Of a DNA stretch of 64,000 nt, positions 1 through 6,913 are shown in pieces (positions within the stretch are counted from its first letter, which is position 1; each line of letters begins with the position of its first letter). Under the pieces are notes generated by a model. That model did no database searches. It was given only the letters and a program-made list of their open reading frames with translations, and had not been told where the DNA came from. Both the position numbers and the translations under genes were made by a program. Source of the stretch: Bradyrhizobium sp. AUGA SZCCT0283 (GTDB lineage Bacteria; Pseudomonadota; Alphaproteobacteria; Rhizobiales; Xanthobacteraceae); NCBI RefSeq assembly GCF_018130385.1, contig NZ_JAFCLU010000003.1, positions 124,001 to 188,000 of the forward strand, given 5' to 3'.

Positions 1-776
1 CTAATTGATAAGGTGTAGCTGTGAAGACTGTCCCGTGGCACGAGAGCCAGTGTTTGTACAATTCGAACGCTTCGCTCTTTCCGCCAATCATGTTTCTGCT
101 TAACTCCAGGCTTGTCTCTATGTAGGCGGAGCCGGCACGGTCAATTCCTGTGGACCAGTTCCGAAAAAAGAAGCTGAGGAAATTGGCGTCATCGAGCGCC
201 GCCTGAATCGTCGCCTTGATCGCCTGCTTGTCGACAAGCTGTTTTCGCAAATTTTCGATTTCGCGTTCCAGGTGCTCTACGGTTTCGCGGGCCTTCTGTG
301 TAGCTACGAGTTGTACCTCTAGCGAACTCCTCGCAGTGTCGAACGCGAGATCTGCCGCCACCTTCGTTGTTCGTAAGGCCGAGAGGGTCGATTCGCGTTG
401 TATCTTTTCTTGCAAGGCAGCACCCTCATTAGCCGCGGCCTCCAATGCCATTGCGCTATACCGAGTCGCCTCTGCCTGTGCGGCACTCAGTCGATTTTGA
501 GCATTTGTGACCTCCTGTGTTAAGCGATTCCATTCTTGGTTGACGACCTGTACCATATCGCAAACCTGATCAGTAACGGTCCTGCAGACTTCACGACAAA
601 TAGGATTTAATCTTCCTCCCGGGCAAAACGTCTCGCAGGCAGTTCGTGGGACTGACCTGCACTGCCTTTCGGCAAGCTGGGTCGGCGTGGTGGCCAGACG
701 TGCTTGCAAATTGTTTATTTCTTGATTGAGAGTATTGACTTGTTGCGTAGCTGCTGTCGCCGCGTCACGAGCAAGG
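1..776 (-). pseudogene. C-terminal part of IS66-split secreted phospholipase C-like protein (runs off left edge)
   Basis: The minus strand is open from 776 to base 1 with no stop. Translation gives a coiled-coil region (about 45 residues rich in Gln, Asn and Ala), a Cys-rich insert (CRSVPRTACETFCPGGR, then further Cys pairs) and a second long coiled coil. It has no start of its own. Removing the IS66 element and one copy of its 8-bp target repeat joins this frame exactly to the gene starting at 4899 (junction QARLARDAATAATQ), so it is the distal part of that gene. The C-terminus lies outside the window. The Cys-rich insert between two coiled coils is also seen in the 699-residue protein at 11085-13184. 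Confidence 0.85.
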
Positions 777-808
777 GTAACCGGTATGAGCTCCCACGTC
801 CGCAGTGA

Positions 809-1432
809 TCAGCGGGCGCGTGCGTAGCGGATCGGCATCCAGTATTGGCGCAGCGCCTCGACGGTCGCTGGAATGTCGAGGTGGGCATTGCGGAGAAAGT
901 CCTCGGTCTCGCGGCCGCTTCGCGGCGGTCCGAGCAGCGGACGGCCCTGATCGTCGCGACAGTGCAGCAGGATGGGCCGCAGCAGGCCGTGATTGACGTT
1001 GCTGGCGTCCAGCAACGGCGTCCACACCGACAGCCTGAGCCGCATCGCGGCGTAGAAGCCCTGGCACCACGGACGCGGATCGATATCGCCACTGACTTCA
1101 CGCCGGTGCATCGGCGCGAACTGGCGAGGCGTGGTCGAAAGGGTCTGGCTGATCTCGTTATGACGCAGCGCGACGGCGGAAATCGCCGCGAACTCCGGGG
1201 TGCCGCCGTGGTTGAAAGCATCGGCATCGATGGCGAGCAGCGGGCAGATCCAGTCGAGCGGGCTCATCGAGATCGGTCCAACCACGATCGCGGCGACGTA
1301 GCCGTCGAGCATGGGAATGCTGGTGGCGGCAGGATGCCGATCGACGCGAGCCTGCAGCCACCGCTCGAGTTCCTCAAGCGGCATCGCGGCTGCCGCCATC
1401 GACGGCGCTGCCTTATGGCGGCGCGAGCTCAT
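809..1432 (-). CDS. UPF0149 (YecA/YgfB-like) family passenger protein of the IS66 element
   Basis: This 207-residue protein starts in an ATGA overlap with the tnpC stop, so it is probably co-translated. The family look comes from the N-terminal helix followed by MLDGYVAAIVVGP, then PLDWICPLLA and a helical C-terminal half with WCQGFYAAM, as in UPF0149/YecA-like proteins. No metal-binding SEC-C tail is seen. Its role in transposition is unknown. It lies between tnpC and the terminal inverted repeat, so it moves with the element. It could be a regulator or accessory factor; that is inference. Confidence 0.75.
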   Translation of the reverse strand: MSSRRHKAAPSMAAAAMPLEELERWLQARVDRHPAATSIPMLDGYVAAIVVGPISMSPLDWICPLLAIDADAFNHGGTPEFAAISAVALRHNEISQTLSTTPRQFAPMHRREVSGDIDPRPWCQGFYAAMRLRLSVWTPLLDASNVNHGLLRPILLHCRDDQGRPLLGPPRSGRETEDFLRNAHLDIPATVEALRQYWMPIRYARAR

Positions 1433-3003
1433 GCCACGGCCTGTGCGGTGCGCTGGCGCGCCGCCTTCCAGTTCCAGGCGAGCAGCTCGTACAACTGATG
1501 GCTCTTGGTTCGCCCGGACACGATGCGCTCCAGCACGTCGGTCAGATAGGCCTGAGGATCGAGTTCATGGAGCTTTGCCGTGTTCACGAGCGATGCCAGG
1601 ATCGCCCAGCTCTCGGCGCCGCCCTCGCTGCCGCTGAACAATGAGTTGCGTCTTCCCATGGCAATCGGGCGCATGGAACGCTCGACCGTGTTGGAATCGA
1701 CCTCGACGCGGCCGTCGCGGAGAAACAGCGTCAGCCCGTCCCAGTGATTGAGCGCATAGTTGATCGCCTCTGCCAACTTCGACTGGGAGAAGAGCTGGCC
1801 CACCATCTCGGTCAGTCGCGCCTTGAGCGCCGCCATCAACGCTGCGCTCCTGGTGCGGCGGCTGGCCAGCCGCTGCTCCGCACTGTTGCCGCGGATCTCC
1901 GCTTCGATCGCATAGACCGCCTGCAGGCGTTCGATCACCTCGCGCGCAAACGGCGACTGGGTCGTTTTGAACACCTCGACGAATTTGCGTCGGGCATGGG
2001 CGAGACAAAAGGCGAGCTGGATTGCGCCACCATGATCGCGGGCGAGCGCCTTGTAGGCGGCATAACCGTCCACCTGCAGAATGCCGGAAAAGCCCGTCAA
2101 TTGTGCGGCGATCTCCTTGGTGCCGCGGCCGTCGGCGAACACGTAGGCAACCGCCGGCGGCGCAGGCCCGCCCCAGGGGCGGTCATCCATGGCATGCGCC
2201 CAGAACTGGCAGATGCGGGGGCGATGTCGCCCGGGATCGAGCACCGGCATCGGGGTCTCGTCGCAGAACACGCGCGGCGAGGCCTGGATCGTCCGCAGCT
2301 GAAGTTCATAAAGGCTTTTGAGCCACCAGGCCGCACGCTTCACCCAGCCGGCAAGCGTCGACCGGTCAAGATGGACGCCCTGGCCGGCCAAAATCTGCAC
2401 CTGCCGGTACAGCGGCAGATACCAGGCGAACTTCGAGACCACCACGTGGCTCACCAGGGCCGTCGAAACCATGCCGCTCTCAATCAGGCGCGGCAGCACC
2501 TTCGCCTGGACCACGCCATCGGTGCAGCCGCGGCAGGCGTATTTGGGACGGATCGTCCGCAGCACCCGCAAGATCGCCGGGATGATGTCCAGTACCTCGC
2601 TGACGTCCTCGCCGATCTTGTGGAGCTGGCCCTGGCAGCACGGGCAGGCGGTCGCCTCCGGCTCCAGCACCTGCTCACAGCGCGGCAGGTGCTTGGGCAG
2701 CGCGCCGATGTTGCGGCGCGCCTTCTTGCGCGGCTTATCAGACGGCTTCGCCGCAGCCGCATCGTCGTTGGCAGCCGCAGGCGGGGTGGCGCCGGTCTCA
2801 AGGTCGTCAAGCTCAAGCGCGAGTTGCTCGGCCACGAGCGTGGCAAGCCGCTCCGAGCGCTTCCCGAAGATCATCTCTTTGAGCGTCTGCATCGCCACGC
2901 GCAGCTTCTCGTTCTCGACGTCAAGCGCGAGCACCATCTCGGTCAGAGCCGCCGGATCGGTCGGGAGAGCATCGGGGCGAATCGCCATGATCAGACGATA
3001 CAT
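1429..3003 (-). CDS. tnpC: IS66 family transposase TnpC
   Basis: DDE transposase of the IS66 type. In order: an N-terminal leucine-rich segment with the typical LKEMIFGKRSERL, a linker, a zinc-finger-like stretch (ACPCCQGQLH, then YACRGCTDG), and the catalytic core with Asp residues in VFCDETPMPVL and ILQVDGYAAY and Glu in SNTVERSMRPIAMGRRNS. It ends in the usual YELLAWNW tail. Length (about 524 residues) fits the family. The open frame extends to 3090 inside tnpB, but ATG 3003 or 2988 is the better start by comparison with family N-termini. It lies downstream of tnpB in one operon. Confidence 0.93.
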   Translation of the reverse strand: MYRLIMAIRPDALPTDPAALTEMVLALDVENEKLRVAMQTLKEMIFGKRSERLATLVAEQLALELDDLETGATPPAAANDDAAAAKPSDKPRKKARRNIGALPKHLPRCEQVLEPEATACPCCQGQLHKIGEDVSEVLDIIPAILRVLRTIRPKYACRGCTDGVVQAKVLPRLIESGMVSTALVSHVVVSKFAWYLPLYRQVQILAGQGVHLDRSTLAGWVKRAAWWLKSLYELQLRTIQASPRVFCDETPMPVLDPGRHRPRICQFWAHAMDDRPWGGPAPPAVAYVFADGRGTKEIAAQLTGFSGILQVDGYAAYKALARDHGGAIQLAFCLAHARRKFVEVFKTTQSPFAREVIERLQAVYAIEAEIRGNSAEQRLASRRTRSAALMAALKARLTEMVGQLFSQSKLAEAINYALNHWDGLTLFLRDGRVEVDSNTVERSMRPIAMGRRNSLFSGSEGGAESWAILASLVNTAKLHELDPQAYLTDVLERIVSGRTKSHQLYELLAWNWKAARQRTAQAVA

Positions 3004-3038
3004 GCGCCCACTGCATGCTCCAGCGAAATCCTCACCTC

Positions 3039-3392
3039 TCAGCCAACAACGGCCGGCTGCTTCACAGGCTTGGGTGAGACACGCGTCCACTCAAGTCCGT
3101 CGAGCAGCATCGCGAGCTGCGTCGCACTGAGATGCACCACGCCGTCGCGGATCGGCGGCCAGGTGAAGCGCCCCTGGTGCAGCCACTTCGTCACCAGCAC
3201 CATGCCGCTGCCGTCCCACGCCAGAAGCTTCACTCTGTCCATGCGCTTGCTGCGGAACACGAAGACGTCGCCGCAATACGGGTTCGCACGCAGCGCTTCG
3301 CTCACCAGCGCCGACAGCGTGTGCACCGACTTGCGAAAATCGATCGGCTGTGCCGCCAGCACCACCTTGAGGTCAGACCGTAGTGCAATCAC
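3039..3392 (-). CDS. tnpB: IS66 family accessory protein TnpB
   Basis: This 117-residue protein carries the family signature IDFRKSVHTLSALV followed by GDVFVFRSKRMDRVKLLAWDGSGMVLVTKWL. TnpB is required with TnpA for IS66 transposition but is not the DDE enzyme. Its start overlaps the tnpA stop (ATGA), which indicates translational coupling. The reading frame is complete. Confidence 0.95.
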   Translation of the reverse strand: MIALRSDLKVVLAAQPIDFRKSVHTLSALVSEALRANPYCGDVFVFRSKRMDRVKLLAWDGSGMVLVTKWLHQGRFTWPPIRDGVVHLSATQLAMLLDGLEWTRVSPKPVKQPAVVG

Positions 3393-3850
3393 CGGATGCC
3401 CCGAAGCGCTGACAGCACCGTCGAAAGTGTTGCCAGTTCCACGCCCGGCTCAACCCGGATGCGCGCCCCACTCAGCTCGATCTCGATCACCCCGAAGGGC
3501 TTGGCCGGTGGCGCGGCGATCTCCAAAGGCGTCGTTTGTGCCGCCAAAATACGTTCGGACTCGCCAGCTGTCCCGCCGTCGCTCTCGGCACCAATTTGGA
3601 TCGGCACGAAGCTCGGCGCCTTGCCGGCCACCACCGCCGCAACCTGGCGTCGCCACACCGTGAGCAGCCCGCGGGAAACGCCATTGCGTCGCGCCACCTC
3701 GGAGATGTTCGCACCTTCCTCAAAGCTCTCCGCCGCGATCCGGGCCTTCTCCTCGCCCGTCCATCGTCGCCGCCGGCGCTCCCCGGTGATTACCTCGACG
3801 CGACGATAGGAATCGCCTTCCTGCCTGGCATCAAGCATGGCATTTGCCAT
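3389..3850 (-). CDS. tnpA: IS66 family accessory protein TnpA
   Basis: A 153-residue protein with a helix-turn-helix near the N-terminus: RRRRRWTGEEKARIAAESF, then ANISEVARRNGVSRGLLTVWRRQ, as in IS66 TnpA. The C-terminal half has the usual IEIELSGARIRVEPG segment. It is the first gene of the IS66 operon, 85 bp inside the right inverted repeat. Complete frame. Confidence 0.95.
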   Translation of the reverse strand: MANAMLDARQEGDSYRRVEVITGERRRRRWTGEEKARIAAESFEEGANISEVARRNGVSRGLLTVWRRQVAAVVAGKAPSFVPIQIGAESDGGTAGESERILAAQTTPLEIAAPPAKPFGVIEIELSGARIRVEPGVELATLSTVLSALRGIR

Positions 3851-3935
3851 CGTTCCACCTCCAACGAACCGCTCATGCCAGGCTGTATCGCGCGCAAGCC
3901 GAGGGATGGCTAGGTGGGGGCGTCACGCCGGTTAC

Positions 3936-4899
3936 GAGCAAGGCGAGCCTGGTTCCGCTGAACGTCGGCCGTGCTCGTCAGGGATGCTATTAGCTGTTCG
4001 TGCCTTCGTATCTCGCCCAGCAATCTGTTAGCTTCTCTCTCGGCGAGATCGACGGCGCGTCTCTGCTCCGCTAATCGGAGTTCCTGGAGGCGAAGAGCCT
4101 CTCTCGCGACTTGGAGCTGAACCTCACCGAAAGCCTGCCGCGCGCTCAGATCGACTGTTTCAGCGACGTACCGTGCTACGAGAGTGGCAGCTGTCTTCTC
4201 TATTTCTTCAAGGAGCTTAATGCTTTCTTGTACGGACCTCCGCACTCCATTCATCCCAACCAAGTGAGCAGCGTAGCTAGTTCGCAAATATTGCGCTACC
4301 GCATCGTTATTGAAGATAAAGGTGTCACGGGCCCAATCGATCGGCACGGTCATGGTCTTCGCATCGGGCGCTGGAGTAGGAAGTCGCTCGTCGATGTATC
4401 TCTCAAGAACAAAATGACGCCGTTCAACGGCTCGTTCGTCGCCCAGGGCAAACACATCGCCGGAATAGTTATTAACGTATGTGTGCGCAAAAATATCAGT
4501 GGCAGCATGCACTAGGTACCCATAAGCGAACGCCAGTTGATCCGGCGAAGAAGCAGATTTGACGGTGTGAGCGAGCCACTGATCAGTCTGCCAACCGCCT
4601 TGAATGCCGGGGTGCGTAGTTGTTTGTCCTACTACAAGATCCGGATAAATGTCTGGACCGAGCGCACCGGAAAGAAACGCAGTGGGATGGTTTCGCAAAG
4701 CGGCGCACACTTCGGAGGTCAAGGCATACTGTTCGCCAACAATGCGAACAGCGCAGTCGACTTTCACATCATCGAGAATCGTTTGAGCGACCCAGAGGTG
4801 CGTTTTTAAAGAAAAGCTAAGTGCCGAGTAAGAGTGGACCACGCACAAATGCAATCCGGTAAGAAGCGCTAACCCGAGGCGAAGCGAAAATCTCAACAT
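3936..4899 (-). pseudogene. N-terminal part of secreted zinc-dependent phospholipase C-like protein, cut by IS66
   Basis: An N-terminal signal peptide (LRLGLALLTGLHLCVVHSYS) precedes a domain with the zinc-dependent phospholipase C (PF00882) pattern: THLWVAQTILDDV, HPTAFLSGALGPDIYPD, GYLVHAATDIFAHTYVNNYSG and further His and Asp residues typical of metal ligands. A coiled coil follows from about residue 235. About 321 native residues remain; translation then reads a few codons into the IS66 end and stops at 3910. The original gene continued into 776-1. Family membership is from motifs. If transcribed, the truncated product keeps the whole catalytic-like domain. A small secreted-protein gene lies 13 bp upstream. 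Confidence 0.85.
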
Positions 4900-4912
4900 C
4901 GTAGATTTCCCC

Positions 4913-5173
4913 CTATCTATCCCATCTGCTCCTTTGGCAAACCCTCAAATTCAGCGCTGAAAAAGATTCTCCCGCTAAGCAACCCTGGCCGGGATGGGGC
5001 GACTCAGGTTTCGCCAACCGCTCAACGTCGAACGCGCGACCGATGTCTAGGCCGGCCGGATCGTCGACAACTCGGATGCGAGCGCGAGTACCTTCAAGTA
5101 TTGCTGAAGCAGAGGAGGTCCAAAGAAGGCGTGCTAATGCGCACGCACAAAAACGAAATGTGTAAGCGGACAT
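4913..5173 (-). CDS. Small putative exported protein
   Basis: The ATG at 5173 follows a G-rich Shine-Dalgarno (TTGGGGGC). The 86-residue product opens with MSAYTFRFCACALARLLWTS, a plausible signal peptide ending near Ala-Ser-Ala, and then has short acidic and Arg segments with two Cys. No family is recognised. Its stop is 13 bp before the phospholipase C-like start, so the two probably form one transcription unit. Confidence is limited by length. Confidence 0.45.
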   Translation of the reverse strand: MSAYTFRFCACALARLLWTSSASAILEGTRARIRVVDDPAGLDIGRAFDVERLAKPESPHPGQGCLAGESFSALNLRVCQRSRWDR

Positions 5174-6009
5174 GATGCCCCCAACACTTCTGTATGCAAA
5201 AACTCCGCTCAAATCATTAGCGTGGACAATCAGCCCGCCGCCCAGTCAAACCAGTAAACGATCAATGGTGCAGACTAAGTCGATCGTGAATCGACTGCAA
5301 GTTAAAAACGTTCGTGCGACAACCTGTACGATATGCTTGACCCAATTACTGAAAAGCGGCTTGCGACGCACGCAAGCCCGCCAACGTCTGGCGAGCGGCG
5401 CTGTAACCGCCAGCAAAGATTCAGGCTGCACTTGACGAGAAGGGAAGCCTCGTTGCTTTATCGTGGAAGAGGACGGCGGTCGTCAGGCCCTAAAGCAACT
5501 ATTGCAGCAAGACAAAATGGACGGTGGTCGCTATTCATTTTGAATGTAGTTGTTGGTAGTTCGAAGCGATCTGAACGCAGTTCGCGGATGTTATTTGGCG
5601 CCGCGAGTAGGTTGATCGCCACTCATAGCCTTATAATCGTCGCCCGGTGATGATTACCGGCCAGACAAAAGCGCGGCTTCTTGTATAATACATTGCAACT
5701 CCCGCGCAAATATCGGGAACGTTAGTGGGCTTAACAGCTTTCACGATCTCAGACATGATCAACGGGTCTCGGCATCATCCTTTCTGGTCTTATTTGCTTT
5801 GCGTTTTGTCGCGGCGCGCTCATCTCGGTCCTGAATGTCTCAGCAATACCCTTGCCCCATATCCTTTCCGAGCATTCGATGTTGGCGCCGGCCTAGCCGC
5901 GTTTTGGTTGGCCTGAAACCCTTTTATTGCCCGGCTCGATTCTCAACCTTGCGCAATTCGGAATCCGCGTCATAATCTTCTGATTGTGTTGCGCTGGGGA
6001 GGCAATAGC
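5174..6009. other. Long intergenic region between divergent exported-protein genes
   Basis: About 835 bp separate the minus-strand phospholipase C-like unit from the plus-strand collagen-like unit. Short open frames exist on both strands, but none has a convincing ribosome-binding site, signal peptide or family motif. The region must hold both promoters. It is more AT-rich than the core genes at the right of the window. I see no repeat or RNA gene in it. Confidence 0.5.
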
Positions 6010-6906
6010 GTGATTTCTTACAATACAATCCGGGGGCACTTAAGCGCAGCCGCGATCTTGCTCATGTCATCTTGGCAAGCGGGAGCTCAAAACTCCATTC
6101 CTTATACGGAACGGATTGAGATACGCGGAGCCGAAATGTTCATAACCGCAGACCCGATTGATGAAATTTTGGTTTTTCCGTCAGGTGAGCTCGTATTGGA
6201 TGGCAAAGCTCTCAACATCAACGCAGGTAAAGTTGAACTGCAGGGAGATTTTTCAATCCGTGCATTCCCCGAGGGCAAGACGGCTCCAGCCAAACAAGGT
6301 GAAGCTGCTCCGGGTCCCAAAGGCGGCGGCGGGGCCAAGGAATCGCAAGGGGCAACGGGGCCAACCGGCGCGACTGGTGCCACGGGAGAACCTGGTGCAA
6401 AGGCCGGTGTTGCAAGGCTAAGGATCAGTGAACTTATAGGACCCGGTCGGCTGCTCGTTTTGAACAACGGGGGAAACGGCGGAAAGGGCCAGATGGGCGG
6501 AACTGGCGGCATGGGAGGCGACGGCGGGCCCGGCCACAACCGACGTTGCTCGATCGGCCATCGCGATTCGCCGAGGAATGGCGGCAAGGGTGGCACCGGC
6601 GGCAAGGGCGGGACAGGTGGTACAGGCGGCCCAGGCGCTGACGGAGGTGCCATTATCCACAACGAGAAACTCACAAAATTTCTCGAAAGTGGAAAGCTCG
6701 TTTTGACATCAAGCCCGGGAAAGGGAGGTGATGGAGGCGAGCGCGGCAAAGCAGGTACCCGTGGAGTTGGCGGTATAAGGGGTGAAGGTGGCAATTGCGG
6801 AGGCCCGGCCGAAGCGGGGCCCCCCGGAGATCCAGGAACAATTGGCGACCCGGGAAGCAAAGGGCCTGACGGGGTGCAAGGAGTAATTACGTCCACGAAG
6901 CACTGA
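6010..6906 (+). CDS. Secreted collagen-like Gly-rich protein
   Basis: The GTG at 6010 is chosen over an in-frame GTG at 5986 because a strong Shine-Dalgarno (GGGGAGG, 5996-6002) lies 7 bp before it and a signal peptide follows directly (cleavage near WQAGAQ). After a beta-type N-terminal domain (about residues 30-90) come short collagen-like runs: GATGPTGATGATGEPGAKAG, then GGNGGKGQMGGTGGMGGDGG, and later GxxG repeats ending GPPGDPGTIGDPGSKGPDG. A globular insert with SELIGPGRLLVLNNG and a related repeat KLVLTSSPGKGGDGG separates them. It is probably surface or extracellular. It is 7 bp from the next gene, so likely the first gene of an operon. Confidence 0.75.
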   Translation: MISYNTIRGHLSAAAILLMSSWQAGAQNSIPYTERIEIRGAEMFITADPIDEILVFPSGELVLDGKALNINAGKVELQGDFSIRAFPEGKTAPAKQGEAAPGPKGGGGAKESQGATGPTGATGATGEPGAKAGVARLRISELIGPGRLLVLNNGGNGGKGQMGGTGGMGGDGGPGHNRRCSIGHRDSPRNGGKGGTGGKGGTGGTGGPGADGGAIIHNEKLTKFLESGKLVLTSSPGKGGDGGERGKAGTRGVGGIRGEGGNCGGPAEAGPPGDPGTIGDPGSKGPDGVQGVITSTKH

Positions 6907-6913
6907 GGCGCAA

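Larger units (their letters stand above)
777..3935 (-). mobile_element. IS66-family insertion sequence, complete, with passenger gene
   Basis: The terminal inverted repeats start GTAACCGG at 777 and end CCGGTTAC at 3935; homology of the two ends extends over about 20 bp. An 8-bp direct repeat GAGCAAGG flanks the element (769-776 and 3936-3943), the duplication length usual for IS66. Inside, all on the minus strand, lie tnpA, tnpB, tnpC and an extra UPF0149-type gene, with ATGA-type overlaps between tnpA/tnpB and tnpC/passenger. All frames are intact, so the copy looks recent and possibly active. It interrupts the phospholipase C-like gene in the same orientation. Confidence 0.95.

Noticed and set aside
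1744..3663. Plus-strand open frame of 639 codons in the IS66 element
   Set aside because: It is antisense to tnpC, tnpB and tnpA, which have clear family motifs. The frame has no domain of its own.
5172..5916. Several short plus-strand frames in the intergenic region before the collagen-like gene
   Set aside because: No ribosome-binding sites, motifs or signal peptides; composition looks random.
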